Shown here: piece after piece, positions 51,517-60,046 of the stretch
Position numbering within the stretch: the first letter of the stretch is position 1
How the letters are laid out: every line of letters begins with the position of its first letter
DNA from: Anaerostipes amylophilus
Lineage (GTDB): Bacteria > Bacillota > Clostridia > Lachnospirales > Lachnospiraceae
Length of the DNA stretch: 64,000 nucleotides
Direction: 5' to 3'
Assembly: GCF_025567365.1 (NCBI RefSeq)
Contig: NZ_JAOQJG010000003.1
Location: 327,874-391,873 of the forward strand
The notes under the pieces: generated by a model
Database searches by the model: none
What the model was told of the DNA's origin: nothing
What the model saw: only the letters and a program-made list of their open reading frames with translations
Made by a program: the position numbers and the translations under genes

Positions 51517-53781
51517 ATGGCAAAATTCAGAGTCTACGAAATTGCAAAAAAATATAATAAAGACAATAAAGAAATTTTAGAAATTTTGAAAGCCAATCAT
51601 GTGGAAGTAAAAAACCATATGAGTACCATAGGAGATGAGCAGATCAAAATGATTGATAATGCATTGAAACCAAAGAAAGAAGCAAAACAGAATAACAATT
51701 CAAAGAAACAGGAAAATTCAAAGAAACAGGAAAATTCAAAGAGAAAAGATAATAAAAAAGCACAGAATATGGAAAAGAAAGATAATAAAAAAACACAAGA
51801 AGTAAAGAATAATAAAAAAAATTCAAAGAATAAAAACAATGATGGGGATAAAAAGATTTTAAGAAAAGAAAATCCACAGAATTCTCAGAAGTTTGGAAAA
51901 AATAACAAAAAGAATAAGAAATTTAACAATAAAAATCAGAATCAAGATCATAAGAAAAAGAAAAAAACATCAGGTCCTGGAGCATTTATTAAACCAGAAC
52001 CAGTAAAGAAACCGGAAATAGATCCAAATGCACCAGTAAAAATTCCACCAGTATTAACACTGAAAGAACTTGCAGATGCATTATCTATCCCTGCAAATGA
52101 TATTATTAAGAAATTACTGATCAGCGGAGCTGGAATGTTGAATGTGAATTCTGAACTTGATTTTGAAAAAGCAGAAGAGATCGCAATGGAATTTGATCGT
52201 CTGGTAGAGATGGAAGAACAGGTTGATGTCATTGAAGAACTGTTAAAAGAAGAAGAGGAAGACGAAGCAGATATGATCGTAAGGCCACCAGTTGTCTGCG
52301 TTATGGGACACGTCGACCATGGTAAAACTTCTTTACTTGATAAGATACGTTCTACTCATGTAACAACAGGAGAAGCTGGTGGTATTACACAGCATATCGG
52401 TGCGTACGTTGTAGAAACAGCCAATGGTAAGATCACATTCTTAGATACACCAGGACATGAGGCATTTACATCTATGCGTATGAGAGGTGCTCAGTCTACA
52501 GATATCGCGATCTTAGTTGTTGCGGCAGATGATGGTGTTATGCCACAGACGATTGAAGCAATCAACCATGCAAAAGCAGCTGGAATTGAAATTATCGTTG
52601 CAATCAATAAGATTGATAAAGAAAGTGCTAACATTGAAAGAGTAAAACAGGAATTGATCGAATATGAATTAGTGCCAGAAGACTGGGGTGGAAGCACAAT
52701 CTTTTGCCCTGTATCTGCACATACTGGAGAAGGAATCACTGAATTATTAGATATGGTTTCTTTGACAGCAGAAGTTTTGGAATTAAAAGCAAATCCAAAT
52801 CGTAAAGCGAGAGGTATCGTCTTAGAAGCACAGCTTGATAAAGGACGCGGACCAGTTGCAACTGTTTTAGTACAGAAAGGTACTCTTCATGTAGGAGATG
52901 CTGTAGCAATTGGAAGTGCACATGGTAAAGTTCGAGCTATGATCAATGATAAAGGAAAACGTATCAAAGATGCAGGACCATCTACACCAGTTGAAATCTT
53001 AGGATTAAGCGAAGTACCAAATGCCGGTGAAGTTATGATGGTGATGGATAGCGAAAAAGAAGCAAGATCAGTAGCAGAGAAATTCATTGCTTATGGTCGT
53101 GAAAAGATGTTATCTGAGACAAAACAGCAGTTATCATTAGATGACTTATTTAATCAGATTCAGGCAGGTAGTGTCAAAGAATTAAATATCATTGTAAAAG
53201 CCGATGTACAGGGATCTGTAGAGGCTGTAAAACAGAGTCTTGTGAAACTTTCTAATGATGAAGTTGCAGTTAAAGTTATCCATGGTGGTGTAGGTGCTAT
53301 CACAGAATCTGATGTAAACTTAGCAGCAGCATCAAATGCGATCATCATTGGATTTAATGTACGTCCAGAACCAGCAGCTAAAGATGCAGCAACAACAGAG
53401 AAAGTAGATCTTCGTTTATATCGTGTTATTTATAATGCAATTGAAGATATCGAAGCAGCTATGAAGGGTATGTTGGACCCAGAATTTGAGGAGAAAGTTA
53501 CAGGACACGCAGAAGTACGACAGATCTTCAAAGCTTCTGGAGTTGGAACAATTGCAGGTTCTTATGTATTAGATGGAACAATCCAGCGTGATAGTTCTGC
53601 ACGTATCATTCGTGATGGTATCGTTGTTCATGAAGGAAAGCTTGCATCTATTCAACGTGGTAAGGATGCAGTGAAAGAGGTTCGTACAGGATTTGAATGC
53701 GGTCTTGTTATGGAAAACTTTAACGACATCAAAGAAGGAGACCAGATTGAATCATTTATCATGGAAGAGGTTCCAAGATAA
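51517..53781 (+). CDS. infB: Translation initiation factor IF-2
   Basis: A 754-residue GTPase that places fMet-tRNA on the 30S subunit. The N-terminal IF2N module (FRVYEIAKKYNKDNKEILE) is followed by a Lys/Asn-rich low-complexity linker (about 50-155). A second IF2N-like domain (about 178-225) leads to the G domain with GHVDHGKT, LDTPGHEAF and INKIDKE. Domains II-IV end at EEVPR. The linker contains a short DNA repeat. AGGAGGT precedes the ATG. Confidence 0.97.
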   Translation: MAKFRVYEIAKKYNKDNKEILEILKANHVEVKNHMSTIGDEQIKMIDNALKPKKEAKQNNNSKKQENSKKQENSKRKDNKKAQNMEKKDNKKTQEVKNNKKNSKNKNNDGDKKILRKENPQNSQKFGKNNKKNKKFNNKNQNQDHKKKKKTSGPGAFIKPEPVKKPEIDPNAPVKIPPVLTLKELADALSIPANDIIKKLLISGAGMLNVNSELDFEKAEEIAMEFDRLVEMEEQVDVIEELLKEEEEDEADMIVRPPVVCVMGHVDHGKTSLLDKIRSTHVTTGEAGGITQHIGAYVVETANGKITFLDTPGHEAFTSMRMRGAQSTDIAILVVAADDGVMPQTIEAINHAKAAGIEIIVAINKIDKESANIERVKQELIEYELVPEDWGGSTIFCPVSAHTGEGITELLDMVSLTAEVLELKANPNRKARGIVLEAQLDKGRGPVATVLVQKGTLHVGDAVAIGSAHGKVRAMINDKGKRIKDAGPSTPVEILGLSEVPNAGEVMMVMDSEKEARSVAEKFIAYGREKMLSETKQQLSLDDLFNQIQAGSVKELNIIVKADVQGSVEAVKQSLVKLSNDEVAVKVIHGGVGAITESDVNLAAASNAIIIGFNVRPEPAAKDAATTEKVDLRLYRVIYNAIEDIEAAMKGMLDPEFEEKVTGHAEVRQIFKASGVGTIAGSYVLDGTIQRDSSARIIRDGIVVHEGKLASIQRGKDAVKEVRTGFECGLVMENFNDIKEGDQIESFIMEEVPR
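51699..51740 (+). repeat. 18-bp tandem repeat in infB linker
   Basis: Two perfect copies of TTCAAAGAAACAGGAAAA (51699-51716 and 51717-51734) and a partial third encode repeated SKKQEN in the IF-2 linker. It is in frame and probably of replication-slippage origin. Confidence 0.85.
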
Positions 53782-53802
53782 TTTCCTGAAGGGAGTAGCA
53801 AT

Positions 53803-54174
53803 ATGAGAAAGAACAGCATTAAAAATACAAGAATCAATGGTGAAGTTCAGAGAGAATTAAGCCGTATCATCAGCAGAGAGATCAAAGATCCAAGAATTGC
53901 GCCAATGACATCTGTCGTTGATGCAGTTGTAACATCAGATCTTAAGCAGTGTAAAGCCTATATCAGTGTTCTTGGAAATAACGAAGAAAAAGAAGAAACA
54001 ATGAAAGGTTTAAATAGTGCCGTAGGATATATCCGTCGTGAACTTGCACACTCTATCAATTTAAGAAATACTCCAGAGATCACATTTATTTTAGATGATT
54101 CCATTGAATATGGAGTGAATATGTCAAAGAAGATTGATGAATTAAATCATGGGAGTGAACATGAAACACTTTAA
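53803..54174 (+). CDS. rbfA: 30S ribosome-binding factor A
   Basis: A 123-residue KH-fold cold-shock ribosome assembly factor. It has NGEVQRELSRIISREIKDPRI, VTSDLKQCKAYISVLG, SAVGYIRRELAHSINLRNTPE and a closing FILDDSIEYG. AAGGGAGT precedes the ATG. It overlaps nrnA by 14 nt. Confidence 0.95.
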   Translation: MRKNSIKNTRINGEVQRELSRIISREIKDPRIAPMTSVVDAVVTSDLKQCKAYISVLGNNEEKEETMKGLNSAVGYIRRELAHSINLRNTPEITFILDDSIEYGVNMSKKIDELNHGSEHETL

Positions 54175-55105
54175 TGAACAAGTTTTAAAGGCTGATAAGA
54201 TTGCCATTACAGGACACATCCACCCGGATGGGGACTGTATTGGCAGCTGCCTTGCACTAAAGCAATATATTTTAGATAACTATTCTGGAAAGAAAGTTGA
54301 TGTTTATTTAGAACCGATCAGCACAGAATTTTATTTTTTAAGTCATGCAGATGAGATCATCACAGAGTCAAATGATGAAGAAGTCTATGATTTGTTTTTT
54401 GTCCTGGACTGTGGGGCAGAAGATCGTTATGAACCATTTGCAACAATGGTGAATCATGCAAAGACACTGATTGGAATTGATCATCATATCAGTAATGATG
54501 GATTTGGGGATTTTTGCAAGATTGATCCACAGGCAAGTGCGACTTGTGAAGTTTTATGTCAGATTTTTGAGGAAGATAAAATTTTCAAAGAATGTGCACA
54601 GTGTCTGTATACAGGAATTGTACACGATACAGGAGTATTTAAACATTCCAATACAACGCGTAAAACAATGGAATATGCAGGAATGTTACTTGAAAAAGGT
54701 GTTTCAAGTACAAAGATCATTGATGAGACTTTTTATCAGAAAACATTTGTACAAAATCAGCTGTTAGGGAAAGCCCTGTTAAAAAGTGAGCTTTATGAAA
54801 AAGGACAGATCATTTTTTCTTATCTGTCAGAAGAAGATTTTAAAGATCTTCAGGCATCAACTTCTGACAGTGATGGAATTATTGATCAGCTTCGTATTAC
54901 GAAAGGCGTAGAAGCTGCAGTTTTTCTATATCCGATTAAAGATGGTTACAAAGTAAGTATGCGCTCGAATGAGACTGTAAACGTTTCAGAAATAGCCAAA
55001 TCACATGGTGGCGGAGGACATATCCGCGCTGCGGGATGTTCTGTGAAAGGAAACTTACAGGATGTTAAGAATATGATCATAAATGATATCACAAAACAGT
55101 TATAA
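54161..55105 (+). CDS. nrnA: DHH-family bifunctional oligoribonuclease/PAP phosphatase
   Basis: A 314-residue NrnA-type enzyme degrading short RNAs and 3'-phosphoadenosine 5'-phosphate. The DHH motifs are GHIHPDGDCIGS, FVLDCGAEDRY, IDHHISNDG, VHDTGVFKHSNT and the DHHA1 motif GGGGHIRAAGCSV. The ATG at 54161 is chosen because GGGAG lies just before it inside rbfA. The rbfA-nrnA-truB-ribF order is typical. Confidence 0.94.
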   Translation: MKHFNEQVLKADKIAITGHIHPDGDCIGSCLALKQYILDNYSGKKVDVYLEPISTEFYFLSHADEIITESNDEEVYDLFFVLDCGAEDRYEPFATMVNHAKTLIGIDHHISNDGFGDFCKIDPQASATCEVLCQIFEEDKIFKECAQCLYTGIVHDTGVFKHSNTTRKTMEYAGMLLEKGVSSTKIIDETFYQKTFVQNQLLGKALLKSELYEKGQIIFSYLSEEDFKDLQASTSDSDGIIDQLRITKGVEAAVFLYPIKDGYKVSMRSNETVNVSEIAKSHGGGGHIRAAGCSVKGNLQDVKNMIINDITKQL

Positions 55106-55118
55106 GACAGAGGTTTTT

Positions 55119-56018
55119 ATGTACAACGGATTATTAAATATATACAAAGAGAAAGATTTTACATCTCATGATGTCGTTGCAAAGCTTCGAGGAATTCTGC
55201 GACAGAAAAAGATCGGTCATGCAGGGACGCTTGATCCAAATGCAGAAGGTGTATTGCCTGTCTGCCTTGGAAAGGGGACAAAATTATGTGATATGTTAAC
55301 AGGTACAAAGAAACAGTATCAGGTGAGCTTTGTATTTGAAAAAGAGACGGATACAGAAGATATCTGGGGAACTGTTACAAATACCTATGAGCCGTTAGAT
55401 ACAGAAGCTCCAATTAAAGATACGATATTATCTTTTGTTGGAGAATATGATCAGATACCACCAATGTATTCTGCAAAAAAGATTAATGGAAAGAAGCTGT
55501 ATGAACTTGCCAGAGAAGGAAAAGTTATTGAGCGAAAGCCAGAACGAATTAAAATTTATGATATCACAAATATTGAGATTTCCTATCCGGAAGTAACAAT
55601 GATAGTTACTTGTAGCAAAGGTACATACATTCGAAGTCTTTGCAGGGATATTGGCCGTAAGCTTCACAATGGTGCATGCATGACAAAGTTAGTACGCACA
55701 AAATCCAGTGGATTTCAGATTAAGAATTCACATACACTGTCTCAGATTGAAGAGGCAGTGAAAGATGGAACAATCGAACAGTTGATTGTTCCAATCGAGA
55801 AAGTTTTTTTACAATACCAGAAAGGAACTGTAAAAAAAGAATATAATAAGATTTTATTTAATGGAAACCCCTTGAAAAAGGATGCTTTCTTCGAAACAGA
55901 TATTGATACAACAAAGAAACTTCGTATATACGATGCAGATGAACATTTTATCGGAATATATTACTGGAAAAATAATATGTTTTTCCCAGATAAGATTTTT
56001 TATGACAACAACCAGTGA
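55119..56018 (+). CDS. truB: tRNA pseudouridine-55 synthase
   Basis: A 299-residue TruB. The catalytic aspartate lies in GHAGTLDPNAEGVLPVCLG. YQVSFVFEKETDTEDIWG, PPMYSAKKINGKKLYELAR and CSKGTYIRSLCRDIG are the other family motifs. The ATG at 55119 after AGAGGTTTTT is used. It precedes ribF by 9 nt. Confidence 0.95.
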   Translation: MYNGLLNIYKEKDFTSHDVVAKLRGILRQKKIGHAGTLDPNAEGVLPVCLGKGTKLCDMLTGTKKQYQVSFVFEKETDTEDIWGTVTNTYEPLDTEAPIKDTILSFVGEYDQIPPMYSAKKINGKKLYELAREGKVIERKPERIKIYDITNIEISYPEVTMIVTCSKGTYIRSLCRDIGRKLHNGACMTKLVRTKSSGFQIKNSHTLSQIEEAVKDGTIEQLIVPIEKVFLQYQKGTVKKEYNKILFNGNPLKKDAFFETDIDTTKKLRIYDADEHFIGIYYWKNNMFFPDKIFYDNNQ

Positions 56019-56027
56019 GAGGAAGCC

Positions 56028-56990
56028 ATGGAATACATTCATAATACAGAACAATTTCAATTTCATAATACAGAACAATTTCAATTTCATAATACAGTGG
56101 TAGCCCTTGGAAAATTTGACGGAATGCATAAAGGTCATCAGCTGATTTTTGATGAACTGATCAAATATAAAGAAATGGGATATCAGGCGGCTGTTTTTTC
56201 TTTTGACCGTCCACCGCTTAATATGTTAAAACACAAACATATGAACGTGATCTATACAACGAATGAGAAAACAAAACTTCTAGCTAAGAGAGGAATTGAT
56301 ATCTATATTGAACATCCATTTACGGATGAATTTTCACATCTTTCACCAGAAGATTTTGTTATTAAAGTTCTTCTTGAAAAAACAGGAATGAAAGTTTTGG
56401 TTGTTGGAGACGATTGCGGATTTGGATATAAAAGACAGGGAAATGTTGAATTACTAGAACGAATGTCCAAAGAATATGACTTTAAACTGATCGTTATTCC
56501 AAAATTAGAACTAGAAGGCGAGATCGTATCAAGCACAAGAGTCCGCCGTTTGCTGTCAGAAGGAAGGATTGAGGAAGCTAATCGTTTGATGGAGGATCCA
56601 TTTATGATCTGTGGACCGGTTGTTCATGGAAATCATATGGGAGCAGAAGTGCTTCAGATGCCAACAGCAAATCAAATACCGGCAGAAGATAAATTATTGC
56701 CGCCAAAAGGAGTTTATGTTTCAAGAATCCGTTATAAAGATGAAATTCATTATGGAATCAGTAATGTTGGTGTGAAACCGACGATTGAAGGAAAGAAACA
56801 TATGGGAGTTGAAACTTATATTTTTGATTTCAATAAGAATATCTATAATAAGGAAATAGAAGTTGATTTATTATATTTCAAAAGACCAGAAATGAAATTT
56901 GATTCTCTGGAATCTTTAAGTTTGCAGATGCATGAAGATGCAGAATTTGCAAAAGCATATGCAAAAGAGCATTTTGGTTATAAATACTAA
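56028..56990 (+). CDS. ribF: Bifunctional riboflavin kinase/FAD synthetase
   Basis: A 320-residue enzyme making FMN and FAD. The N-terminal nucleotidyltransferase has VVALGKFDGMHKGHQ, VVGDDCGFGYKRQG and VSSTRVRRLLSEG. The C-terminal kinase domain (about 185-315) has MPTANQIP and the flavin-site pattern GVYVSRI..GVKPTI. The first 22 residues contain a duplicated octapeptide (HNTEQFQF twice), which is absent from the usual single-copy N-terminus. AGAGGAAG precedes the ATG. This appears to be the end of the superoperon. Confidence 0.94.
   Translation: MEYIHNTEQFQFHNTEQFQFHNTVVALGKFDGMHKGHQLIFDELIKYKEMGYQAAVFSFDRPPLNMLKHKHMNVIYTTNEKTKLLAKRGIDIYIEHPFTDEFSHLSPEDFVIKVLLEKTGMKVLVVGDDCGFGYKRQGNVELLERMSKEYDFKLIVIPKLELEGEIVSSTRVRRLLSEGRIEEANRLMEDPFMICGPVVHGNHMGAEVLQMPTANQIPAEDKLLPPKGVYVSRIRYKDEIHYGISNVGVKPTIEGKKHMGVETYIFDFNKNIYNKEIEVDLLYFKRPEMKFDSLESLSLQMHEDAEFAKAYAKEHFGYKY
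56040..56097 (+). repeat. 24-bp in-frame tandem duplication in ribF
   Basis: Two perfect 24-nt copies lie at 56040-56063 and 56064-56087, with a 10-nt partial third copy at 56088-56097. They encode HNTEQFQF twice and a final HNT. The perfection suggests a recent event. Confidence 0.95.
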
Positions 56991-57102
56991 ATTGAATAAA
57001 AAAATATACAATTTTCCTTTTAAATAGTACTCGTTTGTAGTATAATATTACTAACAAGGAATAACTTGAATATTTTACCCTTTGGGGAAGGGAGCGATTC
57101 AT

Positions 57103-57729
57103 ATGAGTACTAACACAATTATTACAATCGAACGACAATATGGAAGCGGAGGACATCTGATCGGAGAGAAGCTCTCTAAGGATCTGGGAATTCCTTTCTA
57201 TGACAGTGAATTGATTAAGGTTGCAGCAAAAGAAAGTGGAATCTGTGAAGAAATTTTTGAAAGTTTTGATGAAAAACCAACCACAAGTTTCTTGTATTCT
57301 TTAGTAATGGATCCATATTCATTAGGATATAACTCTAATTCTTTTGATTTACCACTGAATCATAAAGTATTTTTGGCTGCATTTGATACGATTAAGGAAT
57401 TAGCGAAAAAAGGACCTTGCGTATTTGTTGGAAGATGTGCAGATTATGCACTGGAAGATTTTGATAACTGTTTAAGTGTTTATGTTCATGCACCGTTTGA
57501 AGATCGTATTAAACGGATTGAGACAGAATATGGAATTGTGAAAGAGAAGAGCAAAGAAGTGCTCATGAAGAAAGATAAGCAGCGTTCTAGTTATTATAAT
57601 TACTACAGTTCTAATAAGTGGGGAGATGCGAAATCTTATGATTTGTGCTTAAACAGTAGCTATCTTGGAATTGATGGAAGTGTTGAGATGATCAAGAAAG
57701 TGATTGATATGAAGGAATCACAAGAATAA
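57103..57729 (+). CDS. Cytidylate kinase-like family protein
   Basis: A 208-residue P-loop protein related to cytidylate kinase (Cytidylate_kin2). The nucleotide-binding start is TIERQYGSGGHLIGEKLSKD, where the loop reads GSGGHLIG rather than a classical GKST. VFVGRCADYAL follows around residue 107. An arginine-rich lid region is present (KKDKQRSSYYNYYSSNKWG). The ATG at 57103 after GAAGGGA is used. Substrate is unknown. A TATAAT lies at 57041-57046. A terminator follows. Confidence 0.85.
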   Translation: MSTNTIITIERQYGSGGHLIGEKLSKDLGIPFYDSELIKVAAKESGICEEIFESFDEKPTTSFLYSLVMDPYSLGYNSNSFDLPLNHKVFLAAFDTIKELAKKGPCVFVGRCADYALEDFDNCLSVYVHAPFEDRIKRIETEYGIVKEKSKEVLMKKDKQRSSYYNYYSSNKWGDAKSYDLCLNSSYLGIDGSVEMIKKVIDMKESQE

Positions 57730-57751
57730 ATTGAACAATTTAGTAATTACG

Positions 57752-57781
57752 GAGACTGTATTTGATATACAGTCTCTTTTT
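57752..57781 (+). terminator. Intrinsic terminator
   Basis: A perfect 10-bp stem (GAGACTGTAT..ATACAGTCTC) with a 5-nt loop is followed by TTTTT. Confidence 0.92.
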
Positions 57782-57882
57782 GTTAGAAATTTCCTGTCGT
57801 AAAATAAAAGATACTATATAGTTTTTGATAAATATGTGTTAAAATAAAAAGCGTTATGAAAAACTGTATAAAGGAGAGATGT

Positions 57883-58293
57883 ATGAAGAAATTTTTAGAA
57901 GAATTTAAAGCATTTGCACTTCGTGGCAATGTCATGGATATGGCAGTCGGTGTATTGATCGGTGGTGCATTTTCAGGAATTGTTACATCACTTACTGATA
58001 ACTTTATTCAGCCGATCATCAAACTGGTCATGACAGGAAAGGTTTATACATTAGAGGAAATCTCCGGATATGCTTCTGCATTTGGATCTTCTGTTGTGAA
58101 CTTTTTGATCATGGCATTTATTTTATTCTGTCTATTAAAAGCAATGAATAAGATCATGTCGCTTGGTGCAAAGCCTGAGGAACCAGAAGCATCAACAACA
58201 AAAATCTGTCCATTTTGTATGAGTGAGATTGATATTCGTGCGACAAGATGTCCTCATTGTACATCCGTGCAGCCAGAAGAAGATAAAAGCTAG
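57883..58293 (+). CDS. mscL: Large-conductance mechanosensitive channel with C-terminal zinc ribbon
   Basis: A 136-residue MscL that opens under membrane tension to release solutes. The first helix and gate region is FALRGNVMDMAVGVLIGGAFSG (split in family profiles), and TM2 is VVNFLIMAFILFCLLKAMN. The usual C-terminal bundle is followed by two CxxC pairs: ICPFCMSEIDIRATRCPHCTS, which form a zinc ribbon. The ATG at 57883 follows AAAGGAGAG. An extended -10 (TGTTAAAAT, 57837-57845) lies upstream. Confidence 0.92.
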   Translation: MKKFLEEFKAFALRGNVMDMAVGVLIGGAFSGIVTSLTDNFIQPIIKLVMTGKVYTLEEISGYASAFGSSVVNFLIMAFILFCLLKAMNKIMSLGAKPEEPEASTTKICPFCMSEIDIRATRCPHCTSVQPEEDKS

Positions 58294-58307
58294 AAAAGAG
58301 TAAAATA

Positions 58308-58997
58308 ATGAAGATAACGATCATACATGGGCAAAGTCATAAAGGTTCTACATATCATATTTCAAAGATTTTGGCAGATAAACTAGATGGGGAAGTGAAA
58401 GAAATTTTTCTTCCGAGAGATTTTGGTGAATTTTGTATAGGATGTACACAATGTTTTCATAAATCGGAGACATTATGTCCGCATTATGAAAAATTAAAAC
58501 CATTAACAAAAGCATTGGATGAAGCAGACGTACTTATTTTTGAAAGTCCAGTTTATGTTTATCATGTGACAGGATCTATGAAGGCATTTTTGGATCATTA
58601 TGGGTATCGATGGATGTTACATAGACCGGAGGAATCGATGTTTCATAAACAGGCAGTCTGTATTTCAACAGCTGCTGGTGCAGGAACGAAAAGTACGAAT
58701 AAAGATATGGCTGATAGCTTTTTTTACTGGGGTGTAGCGAAAACATATAAATATGGTGTAAGAGTTATGTCCACTTCTTATCAGAATGTAAAACCAGAGA
58801 TTAAAGCACAGATTGAAAAGAAGACAACAAAAATAGCTAATCAGATCAAAGCCCGACATAGAAAAGTAAAACCAGGAATAAAGACAAAGATTTGTTTTTA
58901 TCTTATGAGAATGCTTCATACAAAAAGATGGGATGAAGCTGATCTTGCTTATTGGAGAGAAAAGGGCTGGGATAAAGATCAACGACCATGGAACTAA
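58308..58997 (+). CDS. Flavodoxin-fold NAD(P)H-dependent oxidoreductase
   Basis: A 229-residue FMN-reductase-like protein. It starts MKITIIHGQSHKGSTYHISK, a flavin-phosphate loop, and has the cysteine-containing segment FCIGCTQCFHKSETLCPHY and the FESPVYVYHVTGSMKAFLDH motif of this family. The C-terminal third is basic. The electron acceptor is unknown. It follows mscL by 14 nt and precedes thiW by 22 nt. Confidence 0.85.
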   Translation: MKITIIHGQSHKGSTYHISKILADKLDGEVKEIFLPRDFGEFCIGCTQCFHKSETLCPHYEKLKPLTKALDEADVLIFESPVYVYHVTGSMKAFLDHYGYRWMLHRPEESMFHKQAVCISTAAGAGTKSTNKDMADSFFYWGVAKTYKYGVRVMSTSYQNVKPEIKAQIEKKTTKIANQIKARHRKVKPGIKTKICFYLMRMLHTKRWDEADLAYWREKGWDKDQRPWN

Positions 58998-59019
58998 CAG
59001 CGAAGGAGAGTGACCTTAG

Positions 59020-59517
59020 ATGAATTTAAAGAAACTAACAATATCTGCAATGCTTGTAGCAGTAGCAGTCATTTTATCATCATTTTCAATACCGATCGGA
59101 GCAAGCCGTTGCTTTCCGATTCAACATATGGTGAATGTGATTGCGGCGGTTTTCTTAGGTCCTGTTTACGGAGTATCAATGGCATTTTGTACAGCACTGA
59201 TCCGAAACCTTCTTGGAACGGGAAGTTTACTTGCATTTCCTGGAAGTATGGTAGGTGCATTTATAAGTGCGATGGTTTTTAAATATACAAAATCAAGAAT
59301 TGGTGCTTATATTGGAGAAGTGTTTGGAACAGGAATCTTAGGTGGTATGTTATGCTATCCGATCGCATCTATGATGATGGGGCAAAAGGCAGCATTATTT
59401 ACATTTGTGGGACCATTTCTTGCAAGTACACTTTGTGGAACGATTATTGCAGCAATTATTATTACGGCATTGTATAGATCCAAGGCAGTACGTTTGATTG
59501 AGGAATACATAGGATAA
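59020..59517 (+). CDS. thiW: ECF transporter S component, ThiW family
   Basis: A 165-residue membrane protein with about five hydrophobic segments. It matches ThiW: LTISAMLVAVAVILSSFSIP, GASRCFPIQHMVNVIAAVFLG and ALIRNLLGTGSLLAFPGSM. ThiW is the substrate-binding S component thought to import the thiazole part of thiamine, sharing the EcfAAT module encoded elsewhere. GAAGGAG precedes the ATG. No TPP riboswitch is visible and no thiamine genes are adjacent. Confidence 0.88.
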   Translation: MNLKKLTISAMLVAVAVILSSFSIPIGASRCFPIQHMVNVIAAVFLGPVYGVSMAFCTALIRNLLGTGSLLAFPGSMVGAFISAMVFKYTKSRIGAYIGEVFGTGILGGMLCYPIASMMMGQKAALFTFVGPFLASTLCGTIIAAIIITALYRSKAVRLIEEYIG

Positions 59518-59534
59518 TTTAATATTTAAAGAAT

Positions 59535-59574
59535 AAAAAGAATCCCTTAAAATTTAAAATAAGGAATTCTTTTT
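59535..59574. terminator. Bidirectional intrinsic terminator
   Basis: The stem AAAAAGAATCCCTTA..TAAGGAATTCTTTTT, with one mismatch and a 10-nt loop, lies between convergent thiW and the small minus-strand gene. Confidence 0.85.
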
Positions 59575-59624
59575 GACGTTTTGGAACATTCACGATCCTT
59601 AGGAAAGATAAATCATTAATCCTC

Positions 59625-59876
59625 TTAGCTATTTGGATTCATAGTTTTTAACTGATTGATAAGTTCGATATCTTCAGCATTTAGTTTAATATTAGAACAG
59701 TAATTCTTTCCTTCTGGGGAAGTTACAGATAGTTCAATGACGGCTCCTTCTCTAAGCGCCTGTTCACGCGTAACCGCATTTAAAAAGTTTTTAAACTTTG
59801 GATGATCTCTGTCAAATCGTTTCAGAGAGTTTTTCATCTGTTGAAACTTTAACATCTGGTTAAAATTCATTGCCAT
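59625..59876 (-). CDS. Small protein of unknown function
   Basis: An 83-residue protein: MAMNFNQMLKFQQMKNSLKR, then DRDHPKFKNFLNAV and a C-terminal beta/helix stretch (GAVIELSVTSPEG, LNAEDIELINQL). I do not recognise a named family. Similar small proteins are common in Lachnospiraceae. The start at 59876 is set by AAGGAGG 10 nt upstream. A longer frame reaching to 60089 has no site. It is divergent from the FUSC-like gene. Confidence 0.7.
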   Translation of the reverse strand: MAMNFNQMLKFQQMKNSLKRFDRDHPKFKNFLNAVTREQALREGAVIELSVTSPEGKNYCSNIKLNAEDIELINQLKTMNPNS

Positions 59877-60046
59877 GAGGATAAATCCTCCTTTCTTTAT
59901 CAAGTTCAAATATATTATAGAAATCATAACAAAAATGAAATAAAACGTCAAATATAAAAAATATATGTATTGACGAATCAGTATAAAATATGTAAAATGT
60001 TTTATTGCTACCAAGAAATAATAAAGAAATAAGGAGGCGTTTTCGA

